Assembly: GCF_907164915.1 (NCBI RefSeq)
Contig: NC_061870.1
Span: forward strand, 4,864,273-4,928,272
DNA from: Impatiens glandulifera
Lineage: Eukaryota; Streptophyta; Magnoliopsida; Ericales; Balsaminaceae
DNA: 64,000 bases
Direction of reading: 5' to 3'
Under the pieces are notes generated by a model. It was not told the origin of the DNA and ran no database searches. It saw nothing but the letters and a program-made list of their open reading frames with translations. Shown here piece by piece: positions 31,247 through 43,627 of this stretch (positions are counted from its first letter, which is position 1; each line of letters begins with the position of its first letter). The position numbers and the translations under genes were made by a program.

Positions 31247-32790
31247 CATGAGGAATACGGATACACCAAAACAACATGCGAGATATCCACAAAAAGAACG
31301 TCATTGACTTCCAAAATGGACGAAAATGAAAGTCAGAAATGGTGAAATCCCCTTAACCTTGGGCTCCTTCATGATGATAGTAACGGTTTTACTAACCCAC
31401 TTCTTCTTGGATCCACCGGATGACAAGCCTTCCTCCAAAATCATGGAGGTAGCATACCACATGCATAGGGGAAACAAAGACCCCTTGGGTATCATTCTAG
31501 TTGAGACGCTAATGGAGTTAAATGACTCATACTTAACCTCCACCATGAGCTAAAGAGGTTCACTTATAGATCTCTAAATCTGCTAAACGATAAACTCGGA
31601 TGCTTGCCGCCAATATGCCCCAGCGACGTCATATCCTCTACTCTTTAATACCGAAAAATGAGGAAAGTTGCACTTGAACCTCTCGTAGACAATGATGATG
31701 AATCAAAGAATTACTTTTGTGGTATCACATTAAAAAGATGGCTTACATGATGGATAATGAGTCAATGATCACACTCATGGGATTAGAGTGGGTCACATCT
31801 TATTACACTCACGCTTTGTTTAAGCAATTTGGTCGAGACTTTTGGCCTCCTTATACGGGGAATGCTATTTCCTTAGACATGTCGAATTATCATAAGACCT
31901 ACGTCAGTTACTTGCAAAAGTATCACTACGCCCTCCCCCCCCCCCAATTGGCCACCCAAAGTAGCGGAATAATTAATTGATATTAATTCTCGAAGAATAT
32001 GAGCATGTCAAAAAGAATGAAGAGGATAAAACTTCCAAGGTAGGAATAGGCTAGAGTAAGACTTAAAACTTATAGCCTTTGTCATCACTTTTTCCTATTT
32101 AGACTCTCTCTAAATGTAAACAAGAGAGATATGTATGTAACAAGCTCAGCGGGTGTTATAATAACTCGTATGTCTTTAACTTCTTAATCACATGGAGATG
32201 TTTATTCCCTAGGATTCATTTTACATGCATATGCATTGCATTGTACTTATGTTACAACTGCAAACCCTCACGCCTTTCTCTTCTTCACAGTCCACGACTG
32301 TAGCAGCCAATACGACCCCTAAAAAGCGAGATTCGAAAACCGTACACTTTATCCGCCATGAGATGGCCGAGGAAACAACGACACCTGAAATGATCTCTAA
32401 AACCGAATTTAGGGAAATGAAGGAAGCTCAACAACATGTGACAGAACAACTTGTGTTGATCACGAGTTTTTTAGCTAATCGGCAAATACCATCCACATCC
32501 CAAAATATGTCGGCTATGTTCACTCCCATCAATCCCCATCTTACAAGTCCTCGAACTCAGGAGGAAGTTTCTTATTATGAGGACCCCAAAGAAGATTTTG
32601 ACCAGACCTAGCACAACACGGGACACACGAGGATGAACTCAACCCCATGGGACCACAAGAAATACATATTCTGGTGACTAAACAACCACCATCAACGAAA
32701 TATGAACGCCAAATGAATCAAGTTCATGCCATGCATGCAGAAATGCAAGCACAATTGAACAAGATAGCTAAGGGCAAATGCATTGATGAG
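31247..32790 (+). pseudogene. Right flank of LTR 3 with gypsy-gag-like fragment
   Basis: Duplicate of 25768-27245, better preserved. The plus frame around 32359-32611 reads MAEETTTPEMISKTEFREMK, then EQLVLITSFLANRQIP and EEVSYYEDPKEDF. It continues past a frame break to MHAEMQAQLNKIAKGKCI (about 32735). The charged helical N-terminus followed by a short acidic YEDP motif resembles the start of Tat-type gypsy gag as I recall it. The rest of gag is missing; AT-rich LTR-like DNA begins near 32870. The minus-strand 81-codon open stretch recurs at 31546-31301. All unproven. Confidence 0.45.
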
Positions 32791-32869
32791 CATATAATTG
32801 GAAAGATGTCATGAAAACTGCTGAAAGATCAGTCATTTCACTAGGCATCAAGTTACCAACCATATCTAA

Positions 32870-35640
32870 ATACATTGGAAAAATCTACATACCCAATTTA
32901 TAAAATTAAAAATAATTATTTTGATTATTTTTGAATAAATAAATCAAAATAATTAACCTCAAGGTCAAACCTAATCAAACAATTAATTGGATTAATTATT
33001 GTAATAATTAAATCTTAAATTAATTAAAGATAATGGCCAAATAAATAAATAAAATAATTTGGGATAAATGCTGTACCCATTTTATCACAAATTAATTTTA
33101 GAAAAATCAAAAATATTGAAATAAATAATTTAATATAAATGTTGTATCCATTTTATCCCAAATAAAATATTTATTAAACCCAATAATATACAAAAATAAA
33201 ACAAATTGCAAAAATAATTGTCATATTTATTTTCAGATTTAAAAACAAAGCCAAAAGTGTGAAAAAAATAATTTCAAATAAACCCTTAAGGTTTTAAAAA
33301 AATCACAATCGGGTGTAGTCGAAATCAAGAAGGATCGCTACAACAAAACCGTGGCCTTCGGATGAGTGATGAATTCTCATCCCACGCCCATGAGCAGCAT
33401 GCGTCGCTCGTTGCAGTATAAGATGACGTGCACGCAAAGTAGTAGATCACCAAATGGCCACTCCAACGTGTCTTCCAATACAAACTGAATACCCGCGTAC
33501 TAACAAAACACTAACAGAACGTTCTGCGTCTGTTGTTCGCCAGAAAAGATATCATTTCGTCCCTAGATCGTTGTCTTCAATGCGACACCGGGAGAATAAG
33601 AGTAGTAACCATCTTTGACTTTTCAAAGATAGAACTCATTCATTTCTGGATAATTTGACTCCATTCGAAAAATGAAACAATTTCCTTACTATGGTGATAA
33701 TTTCCGCTACATCTAGGATCATGATTATGACCTATATCGGTAACTAGTCGAAAGAACAGCCAAAACACCATATGTGAATTTGGATTAATTCAAGCCAACT
33801 TTGTTGATCAACTAACTTCATGAGGCTATAAATAGCCTCCCTTGATAATTCTGAATCTAAGAGATCTCATCTCAAGCCTCAAAACGGAATTTATAAGAAA
33901 ACCACCATTGAAGATCAAAGCTTCTAGATTTTTTAAATTTTTTTCCAGACTTTAAAGCTTAGATCCATGCATCTCAAAATCTTTTCTAATGTCTAAGGAG
34001 TGATCTCCAATCCTTGATATGCTTCAAATCATCCTTTAATTCAATCTTCCAGTTTGAAATTGATATTTGTATATTTCATTTTTCATAAGTTTGCATACTG
34101 CCTGGTTGTTAGAGTTATTGATTAAAAATCGATTTAAAAATCATTTATAATCTTTCTATGAAAGCTAGAATCATTAAATCAATCTAAAACGAAAAAATTT
34201 CAAATTTGAATTTGGAAAAATCAAAAAATTATGTTTTCTGTTCTTGAGCTAATCCTCAAGAACAACATCTCAGAAAGCTTTCTAATATATCTCTAATGAA
34301 TTTGGGCACCTATTTGGATCATGTTTGATCTATCCCGATCATGTTTGATCAAAATTAAAATTTTAAAAATAAATAAAAATTTTAAGTTCTTGAATTAGTC
34401 CAAATGAAAAGTCAGTATTCATGTTTTGGTACTAATCAATCATATGAAAAGTAAGCTATTTGCAAGCTCCATACACTTCATTACAACTTAAAACCAAACA
34501 CCTAATTTTGGTCTCTAAACTATTTTAATGAAAAAAAAACATCATTCAGGTTGAACAGAATCTTGAGATGATATTCATGATGTTCTTGGGAGCTTTGTGA
34601 AGCTACCCAAGCCCTTGGCATTTACACCTCGACCGAAGGACTTTCGCACACCGACCAAGAATCCTGATCACAACTGAGGAATTCCTGATCCTAGACCGAG
34701 GGTCTTAACCCCCGACCGATGAAAACATACCTAGGATCGAGGACACCGGTCCTAGGGCCTGTTTGATTGCATTTTTCAATTTCCAAAAATAATTTTATAA
34801 TTTTATGACTTAGAACCATTTTATAAAAATCCCAAATAAATAGAAAATTATTTTTGAAATATTTTCCATAAAAATATTTTGATAGAGGCTTGCAAGGATT
34901 TATGTTTAAACCCTAATGCCTTTAAATACAGATGTTCTTCAAGTATTTTCCTCCCTAGTCAACGTCATTAGTAATATGTACTAGCATTTAAATATTTTTG
35001 TTATAATTTTTAAATATAAAGAAACATGTGCATTTCTAGGACCGAAAGAATAATTGGTTAAATAAATCGTTATACATTCAATTTTTAAAAACCAAGACTT
35101 TATAAAATAGAGACCATTTTAAAAACGGGTATAGAGGATGAAGCGCGAAAGCCCTTTCCCGAGTATCACGAAATTTTGAACTAAACAAAACTCTAGTGAA
35201 AAATATGTTTGTACACGTACACTTTTTATTGATTTTTAAAAATCAATTGGTTAATCTGTTTCAAATAAATAATCTTTTAAATTAATTTAAACACATATTT
35301 TTAAAAAATCTAATTTTAATTTGATTATAACAAATCTGAAAATTATTTAAATTTGAACCCAAATTAATTATTTTATAATTAATTTAAAGTTGTCAGAAAT
35401 TATTTAAAATATTTTAAAATAATGTTTTAGTTTAAAAAGATTCTTGACACTCAAACTGAGGTTGAAATTTCTCAAATCTCGAGCTTTTTTGAAACTTTCA
35501 TAAATAAAGTTTGAAACCACCGATTGACGTATTTCAACTAGTTGAGAAAGTTATTTTGGGAAAAGAAAGGTAAAAGGATTATGGTTAAATATTCACATAA
35601 AAGGCAAGAGCCAAGTCCGATACTACAAAATCACATAAAC
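32870..35640 (+). mobile_element. Tat/Ogre-like gypsy LTR and leader, plus strand
   Basis: Starts with AT-rich sequence (ACCCAATTTATAAAATTAAA), the same start seen at about 40650 and, inverted, at 7720. TATA-like GGCTATAAATAGCC lies at about 33831-33844. A stretch with GACCGAGG-type motifs and a CCTAGGA/TCCTAGG inverted repeat lies at 34731-34757. The block AATTGGTTAAA, then GAGACCATTTTAAA and GAGTATCACGAAA (35050-35170) is shared with 13560-14340. No open frame. Boundaries are approximate. Confidence 0.5.
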
Positions 35641-36020
35641 AAATCGAGTCACCAAAACCTTATTTTTGGATAGGTATGAAACATCGTTTTTACACGATTT
35701 TGTCAAAAATCTATATGCCGATAGGTGTCCAAACATTATCACTTGATAAGTATCAGATATCGTTTGTACATGATCCACCAAAACCCTATCTTTCGATAAG
35801 TACAAGACATCGTTTTTACATGATTCTGTTAAAACTCTATATGTCGATATCTATCCAAACCTTATCTGTTGATAAGTACTAGAGATCATTTGTGATCCAC
35901 CAAAATCTAAATGTCGATAGGTACGAGACATTTTACAAGATTCTGTTAAAACCCTATATGTCGATAGGTATCCAAACCTTATTTGTTGATGAGTACCGGA
36001 GATTATTTGTTGATGGGTAT
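35640..36020. repeat. Tandem repeats, Tat-like 3' region (first block)
   Basis: Monomers with ATATGTCGATAGGT, GATAAGTAC and ACATGATCC. They are in the orientation opposite to the array at 8490-10820. A second leader-like segment (36000-36400: GAGGATGAAGCAAGAAAG, then GAGTATCATCAAA) interrupts them before repeats resume at 36480. Confidence 0.75.
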
Positions 36021-36529
36021 AGAGGATGAAGCAAGAAAGACTTTTCTCGAGTATCATCAAATTATGAACGAAAATAAACTATGGCCAACACGTTTGTATA
36101 CGTATGTCATTTTTATTGATTTTTAAAAATCAATTGACAACTCTGTTTTAAATTAAATAATCTTTTAAATTAATTATGTTTAATTAATTCTAACGGATTT
36201 CTAAAAAATCAAATTGTATTTTGATTACCATAAATCCCGGGATTACTTAAAATTGAACCCCAAATTAATTTTTTTAATAAATTTCAAAAATTGTTAGGGA
36301 TCATTAAAAATCTTTTAAAAATAATGTTTTATTTTAAAAGAAAATTCATGACACGCAAATCGAGGTTGAAATTCTCGAATCTCGAGCTTTTCATAGAAAC
36401 CGAAACAAAAGGTTTTTTTAGGGCTTTTAGTATCCAAAAATATTTTATGTTGACATGTATCGCGATCATTTGTACATGATCTGTCAAAACCCTATCTATC
36501 AATAGGTTTACAAACCCTACCTATCAATA
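36020..36529 (+). other. Second Tat-like leader segment and short repeat block
   Basis: Related to 13690-14100 and 35110-35500 (for example CAATTGACAACTCTG, compared with TTGGCGACTC at 13833). It ends in two repeat monomers (CCCTATCTATCAATAGG) at 36480-36529. No gene. Confidence 0.5.
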
Positions 36530-36541
36530 AGTACTAGAGAT

Positions 36542-38761
36542 GACAATAAATTCTCTCATCATGAAAACAGGATCGTCATGATCGGCACGAACAGAAAGAA
36601 CGGCACGATCTATATGATATCAAGGCCGCGATTCGCTTGTTGTGGTCGCAGTTTCTAGTCTCTTAGGGTCATTTATCAAATCAAGAGTGTGTGCACGATC
36701 GGTGCAAATGACACGATATCGACTCTAATAACTAGGTCGGTCATTCATCTGCAAAGCTTGATTGAAAGGTTAGGGTTTCTAGATTACCATGTTTTGTAAT
36801 AGTTAGGGTTTATGGTGTATCCTATTTTTTATTTGATAAGCTTTGTTGTTGTGTTTTGTTCTTCAATAAAATGGGAAGAAAGAAAAACAATAAGAATAAG
36901 GACGTCAAATAATTTGTGATGGAAGGTTTAAGGGAGGCAACTAAAAATGAAATTGATAGGATTGGTAAAGAAATTATCTAGAAAAATAGGAATGCAACAA
37001 AGGTAAGGAACCAATTGCTGATAAAAATTTTGAAAAAAATGTAGTAGGAAAACAAGGAAAAAAATGAATGAATATGAAAGGTTGGGTATAATGAAATAGC
37101 AAATCTCTTAGGACTTAAAAATCAAATTAAAAAGCTACTGATGCATCCAAAGAAAGGAGAGATTGTGCTCAACAAAGAGAAAATACAGCAAATAACCGTC
37201 CAATTAAATATATACACTATCTTGAAGATTGGAACCTACTGAAGAATGAAGAGTATGAATAGATAGTAAAAATGTCAATGAAAACAATGAGAGAACTAAT
37301 AAAGTCCCCAAAATCAAATACCTATATTATCAGAAACAATTCAACTGGAAGGTAAATGAAGTTTCGAAAAATAATATAAAAAAGAAAGTAGAGGATCATG
37401 CATACAAATGTCAAATATACTTGGGTGAGTTTAAAATAAAAGTTGAGATTCTAAACTCTCCTTTTGAATTTAAATTGCCCACCGAAGTGGAGAAGAAATG
37501 CGTTAAATAATGTGAAAATGTAATTGTTGGGAACTATATATGAAAGAACTGTGTATCTTTCTCTGTCACTAAGGAATCACTAATGAAACAATTGGAGTAA
37601 AAGGGATTAGAGAAGAAAGTTTCTACAAACATTCATGACATCTATTTTTTGCAATTCAAATAGGAACAAACTTAGATGATATTATGAAAATTGAGGATAC
37701 TTATATGGTATCCAACTGTATGAAGTTGGAGAGATGGTATAAACAAATTGAGCTTTCAAAGTAAGCCAAAGGAAATAACCAAAATATGGTTCAAATTAGG
37801 AATATCCCAGCACACATATATAATGTAGAAGATCTGATTCACTTTGCTAGTTTATTGGGGAAACTATTATATATGAATCCAATTATAGAGGGAGGAGAGA
37901 ACCTTAAAGTGCATCCTCAAAGTACACTACAAAAGAACATGAAATTGTTGATAGGAAGGGAAACCCACAATCATGGAAATATCATATGAATGGAGGTAAA
38001 ATAGATTTATTTTCTACAATACTTTCCAACATACTAGTACTAAATGTGAAAAAAGCAATTGAGAAAGAGCATAAAATCCTAAATGTCTAGTAGGCGGAAA
38101 AACAGGAAAATGAAACGGAAGAATCAAGAATAGAAGAGCATATTGTGGAAGTCGATGACAATGATAAAGAAGACAAAAATAGGGAAAATGCAGATAAGAA
38201 AGCAAGAAAGAAAGAAATTAAATTGAAAAAAATAGATGATACTGAAGAAGTTCAATCTGAAGACAATGAAGAGGAACAATCAAAAGAATAAAGCAAACAA
38301 ATAACAAAGGAGAAGAGTGAGGAAGAAACTAGGGTTGTTGATTCTCAAACCTACAAAACTAAAGTAGAAAAAAGCATTAATAAAAACCTTGAAATTCTTA
38401 AAAATAATTCCTTTTATCAGATCAGTACAGTTTCATATAAAGGTAGGCATAACAATGGGAGCAGCCAAGTATCATTATCTGCTACATTTCAATCGTTTTT
38501 CGTGAAGTTTGAGCGAGGAAAGGGACGTGGAAGAAAACAACATGACCTACAAGGCGATTATGGAAATAACATGAAAGATTGGGAACGTTAATTGTAATCT
38601 TTGTTTGTATTGTTGTTTGAGTGCTACCATTTAGAAACTCTAAGGGTCGTTTGTTTGTCATCTTATAATCAAAACTAGGGTTTGTCTAGTTTTGATTCTT
38701 GACCCTCCCACTTTTTGGTCTTTTTAATGAAATGGTGATAAACCGTTTCCCAAAAAATATT
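36542..38761 (+). mobile_element. Retroposon with 12-bp target duplication inserted in the repeat array
   Basis: AGTACTAGAGAT at 36530-36541 and AGTACTAAAGAT at 38762-38773 flank a 2.2-kb segment. Removing it restores a normal monomer of the surrounding array. The segment ends TTTAATGAAATGGTGATAAACCG and a short A-rich tail (CCCAAAAAATAT), as plant LINEs do. It has a leader of about 330 bp and one broken ORF and no reverse transcriptase, so it is a deleted LINE or a non-autonomous retroposon. Confidence 0.72.
36871..38591 (+). pseudogene. LINE ORF1-like DUF4283-domain protein, broken
   Basis: ATG at 36871 starts a Lys/Asn-rich N-terminus (MGRKKNNKNKDVK) with early TAA and TAG codons. The middle (about 37420-37900) reads CENVIVGNYI, VSTNIHDIYFLQF, CMKLERWYKQIEL, then MVQIRNIPAHIYNVEDL and SLLGKLLYMNP. 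This is the layout of the DUF4283 domain found in ORF1 of plant L1-type LINEs. A long Glu/Lys/Asp-rich segment (about 38090-38330) follows, then a short basic end, GKGRGRKQHD. TAA is at 38589-38591. No CCHC knuckle or endonuclease/RT was found. ORF1 proteins bind element RNA. Many stops make it non-functional. Confidence 0.65.
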
Positions 38762-39960
38762 AGTACTAAAGATCATTTGTAAATGATTCGTCAAAACCTT
38801 ATATGTCGATAGGTATCAAATATTGTCTGTTGATAAGTACCGAGATCATTCGTACATGATCCGTTCAAACCTTATTTGTCAATAGGTATCAAACATTGCC
38901 TGTTCACAAGTACCAAAGATAATTTGTACATGATACCCCAAAATCTTATATGTGGATAGGTATTAAACCATGTCTGTTGATTAGTACCGAGATCATTCGA
39001 ACATGATCCGGTCAAACCCTATATGTCGATAGGTATGAAACCATGTTTTTTAATAAGTATCGATATCATTCATACATGATCCGCCAAAACACTATATGTC
39101 GATAAATATCAAACCTTGTTTGTTGATAAGTATAGAAATCATTAGTATAGGATCTTTTCAAACCTATATGTCCATTGGTATCAAACCTTGTATGTTAACA
39201 AGTATAGAGGTCATTTGTACATGATCTGCTAAAACTCTATCTGTCGATAGTTATCAAAACTTGTCTGTTGACAAGTACCGACATCATTCATACATGATCT
39301 AGTCAAACCCTATCTATCGATAGGTATCCAAACTTTTTGATGTCGATAGGTACCAAAATCTTATATCTTGATAGGTACCAAAATCCTATGTCTCGATAGG
39401 TACCAAAACCATATCTCTCGATAGGTACTCAAACCCTATCTCTAAATAGGTGTCAAAACCCTATCTCTCGATAGGTATCCGATATTATACGTACATGATT
39501 CATTATAATCCGATATATCTCTAGGTACCAAAACACTATCTCCTAATAGGTATTAAAACCAAATTTCTCGATAGGTAACAAAACCCTATCTATCGATGGG
39601 TGTCAAGATCCTATCTCTCGATATATATCATATATCATACGTACATGATCCAACCCAAAACCTATGTCTCGATAGGTACCAAATCCCTATCTCTCGATAG
39701 GTATTCGAGATCATACGTACATGATGAAATCCAAATCCTTTCGATAGGTACCAAAACCCTATCTCTCGATAGGTACCAAAACCATATCTCTTGATAGGTA
39801 CCCAAACCTAACTCTCGATAGGTAGGTACCCAAACTTCATCTCTCGATAGGTATATAAAACCCTATCCCTTCATAAGTATTCAATCAAAATCCTATTTTT
39901 CATTAGTTACTTTTATTAATTCACAATCACAAAGACCTATATATTGATAGTACCGCGATC
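38762..39960. repeat. Tandem repeats, Tat-like 3' region (main block, inverted relative to 8.5-10.8 kb)
   Basis: Monomers carry two short dyads: CCTATCtctcGATAGG and GATCATacgtacATGATC. They have spacers CAAACC, GGTATC and AAGTACC. Between 39350 and 39850 the unit is reduced to about 25 bp (CTCTCGATAGGTACCAAAACC). This matches the complement of the array at 8490-10820. Confidence 0.85.
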
Positions 39961-41000
39961 ATTTATATATGATCACCTTAAACATTACATGTTGGTAACC
40001 ATTGTTGCAAGTTTGTTCACTCCCACGGAAAAACCTCTCTATTGATAGTATGTTGATAAATTCTTACATGATCACTATATGTGTTACTTATTAGTAACCT
40101 TTGTGACAAGTTCACCAACTTTCACTAAAAACCAATGTTGATAGTCCTACGATCATATAAATATTATCATTCTAAGATATTACTTTTTAATAAACCATAC
40201 GAGGAATTATTAAATTTTCCATGTCCTCCTTTATGTCTCATTGAGTGACAATGACCATAATCGGTTAATATTCATACTTAATAGGAGTTGATTCTTCAAG
40301 AAATGCCTATGATTATCTCTTTATCATTATCCTATAGATTTTTTGGATACTTTGTTAAGATCTATGAAACATGATTAAAAAACTATCCTTGTTAGGATAA
40401 TTACCAAGGAAAGATCCCTGATTAATGCTTGGAAGACCTCGACGAATGCTACATACAACAACATCGGGTCACTCCAACATCATCAGACTATATGTTATCT
40501 CTTTCCATTACCCTTAATGATATAAATTAGATAAGAAAAACTTAGTGTTAGATGTCATATACTCGAAAAATCATATTTTCAAAAACGATTTGTTATAATT
40601 AAACTTGATTCGAGAGGAGCACTCGGTATGCACTAAAATTCTACGTATCCAATTTATACATTTAAAAAATAATTACTTTGATTATTTTTTAATAAATAAA
40701 ATCAAAAATATTTATTCAAAAATAAATCAAAGTAATTATTTTTTAAATGTATAAATTGAAAATATATAATTTTAGTGCTTACATATATATTTTAACTTAA
40801 AAAGTTATATGTTGAACCTATATTTTGTTTTTTGAATTTAGGAAGTTAAAATGTTGAATCGATATTTTTAATTTTAATATATAAAGTTAACACGTTGAAC
40901 CAACATTTTTTTTAATAAAAATTGTAACATAAAAAAATATTATGAACATTAAGTTATTTGTGACAAATTAATATTTAAATAAAATAAATAATATATATTA
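39960..41000 (+). mobile_element. Tat-like 3' segment and start of its 3' LTR
   Basis: 39960-40640 is the inverted counterpart of 7736-8490. From about 40650 the AT-rich LTR start (CCAATTTATACATTTAAAAA) appears, like 32870. It is then lost in AT-rich DNA, so the 3' LTR is truncated. Confidence 0.5.
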
Positions 41001-41998
41001 AAATTATTTTTTTTTTATATTTTTGTATGAACAAAAAATTGAAATTAAATTATAATTTTATAGTTTCCTAAACATATGAATTAATTATATTTTAATATCA
41101 ATTCTAATTACCCTTAAATTTTAAGGAGGTAAAGCAAAATTTATTTAAATTCTTAATTTAACTATTACAATTTTAAAATTTTAAAATTATAAAGGAATTT
41201 AACTATTTTAGTTTTTTTTTTTAAACTAGTTAAACTTTTAGAATTTTGTATTTAGAATTTTATGATATCACAAGTTTATAAATCATTTAGATTTTACAAT
41301 TTTAACAAAATAAAATAATTTTATATTATTTATATAAATAAATATTTTATGTAATTTTTGTAGGTATAATTTATTTATTATTATTTAAAAAATAAATTTT
41401 ATATAGAAATAATAGTAATATATAACTAGGAAGGCTCAATTTTAACTAGGTAGATTACATGTAATATTTCTTTTTTTAAACATACATAAATTATAAAACT
41501 AATTTTTATTTTGTTGAAATAAGTAGAACTAACGTCACACTAATATTTCTGAATCCACGTGACACTAATAGTTCTGAATCCATAATATTTTGGTTTCATA
41601 TCACTCTTTCTGAACACCTAGTGGCGGTATAAAATTAAAAAAGAATATAAAAAATATTTTCAATTTTCTTTTAAAGATGAAAAAGAATATAGAGGATATT
41701 TTAAATGTTCCTTGTAAAGTAAAATTATATATATATATATATATATAGTGATATGACACACAATTTATATTTATTTGAAATGTCAACAATTAATGTATTT
41801 CCTTAACTCATTGGAATCCTTTATGCTTTTCGGTGAATCACATGCCCAGTTTTTACTTAACTCAACTTATGTAATACGAAATAGTTCATTTGATTTTTCT
41901 GCTGCATTGCATTTTCTACAGTTATATTGTTAAAAAAATTTGTATTAACGTTTCTAATTGTGTCGCTATGTTTTTATAACTTGGATTTCAACTTGTCT
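41001..41998. other. AT-rich DNA left of the copia insertion
   Basis: No gene recognised. It has runs of A and T and a (TA)n microsatellite at 41728-41747. This should contain the missing first exon and intron of the RPL17 gene, but I cannot find the N-terminal coding sequence in it. Confidence 0.5.
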
Positions 41999-42003
41999 TG
42001 TTA

Positions 42004-42573
42004 TGTTGGATTTATTGGACTAGTAAATATAAATAATGTGTTTGGGCTACTTTTTTTATTTGGAATTCAATAAAAATAAAGTGATCATTAAGTATTTTTT
42101 ATTTTTTATTGAATAAGTCACATAATTAATATAATTAATAGTACGGAACGGTTATGTGTAGAAACCGTCAATTTATTTATTATTTATGATGGTTAAATAA
42201 TAAATAAATAAATAAATATAAAAGGGTTGTGGTTTCCCGATTCACAAGTCGTCAGTTTTCATTTTCTCATTAACCTCCATCGTAAGAGAGAAGAAGGGAG
42301 AAAACCGCTTGTAGAATCGGAAGGGAAGAGCAAACCCAAACTCAAAGATCTTCATCATGAATTCAGGTACTCAAAGATCTTCATCATGAATTCAGGTACG
42401 CTTCCGCTTGTTTAATCAACTTATGGACATAGAGAAATTTATGTATTAGGATTGTGATTCATTCATGTTAGATATTATCGATCTATAAGATTATAGATTA
42501 AAGCCTGAAAGAAAAGAAATCTAATATGTATTTGTTTAGAATCATGAATTTAGGACTAAAGAAAATTCCTACA
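42004..42573 (+). repeat. 5' LTR of the copia element
   Basis: TGTTGG to CCTACA. It has a TATA-like AAATATAAAAGGG near 42213-42225. A 29-bp direct repeat (unit contains ATCTTCATCATGAATTCAGG) lies at 42341-42399. Each repeat has an ATG followed seven bases later by a good splice donor, CAG|GTAC. Confidence 0.93.
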
Positions 42574-42575
42574 AT

Positions 42576-42587
42576 TGGTATCAGAGC
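42576..42587 (+). promoter_or_regulatory. Primer-binding site, exact initiator tRNA-Met complement
   Basis: TGGTATCAGAGC, two bases after the 5' LTR end. Confidence 0.95.
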
Positions 42588-43627
42588 CAATCTCTATGTT
42601 AGTTTGTTGATATTAAGATTTTTTTTTATAATATCATATTTTGATTAAATCATGAATTCAGATATCGTACTAAAGATGATGATTTGAAGAAGAATGATTT
42701 TTGGGGTTTGCAATTCTGGTTATTAATTTTTTTTTTAAATAAATAATAAATTAAAGATTAAGTTTTGAAAAGTTCAAAAATTTAATTATTTATTTAATAA
42801 ATAAAGATTTTATTATAAATAAATCACATCACTATAATTAAGAGGATATATATATTATTAAATATATGTAACCAATATATATATATTATTAAATATATTT
42901 ACCAATATATATTATTAAATATATTTACATAAAACTGTAACCGATATATATTATTGAATATATATAAAATAGTTAATTATTATGTTTATTATGTGATATA
43001 TATTTATTTATTTGGAACATAAAAAATTAAAGAATTATATTTTTTTTAAAGAATTATATTTAAAATATATATACGGGTTATATATCTATTTCTTTCATAA
43101 TATTATGACGTAAATAAAATAATATTAAGAAAATAATTAAGAATTTAAGGAATTAAGAATTTAATTAATAAATTCAATTAGGCTTTTGAGATTTAAGGAG
43201 TTTATTATTCTAACTAATTAATTGAAACAACATATTACCAAAGTAATCTATCTTGTGAATGTTGATTTGGTATATAGATTTTAAATGATAAGTACGTCTG
43301 TAATTCATGCGGATATTATATCGGTCCAAAGATAGATTAATATTGTCGGCCGAATTACAGAAGTACCTGTGATGATGAATATGTGACGATTATTCGGTTC
43401 CATGTGAACAGTAATTCAATCCAAAGATAGAATTATTGTTTGACAGGATTTATTGTCAGTATTTGATCATTGCACAAAATATCACTTACAAGTTAATATT
43501 TCTGTCCAAAGACTAAATATTAATGTTGTGCTAGATATATTTTTTTTTTTGATGGAAAAAATCTCAATGTGAATTTATTAATCAAGATGTGAAAAATGTG
43601 TTCATAGTATTTTTTGTTTAATTTCAG
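42588..43627 (+). other. Copia leader: AT minisatellite and three hairpins with a common loop
   Basis: An AT-rich minisatellite (ACCAATATATATATTATTAA type, three copies) lies at about 42845-42965. From 43291 to 43528 three inverted repeats follow, each with TCCAAAGA in the apical loop (43325-43332, 43420-43427, 43505-43512). The first has a stem of roughly 30 bp. The region ends TTTGTTTAATTTCAG (43627), a good splice acceptor. Confidence 0.6.

Larger units (their letters stand above)
27246..32725 (+). repeat. 5.45-kb tandem duplication, unit 2
   Basis: Second copy of 21799-27245. The junction near 27245-27251 (AGTTCCT) matches the left breakpoint (AGTTCCT at 21799-21805). It also matches the first five bases of the right breakpoint (AGTTC at 32721-32725), giving a 5-7 bp microhomology. 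Confidence 0.82.
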
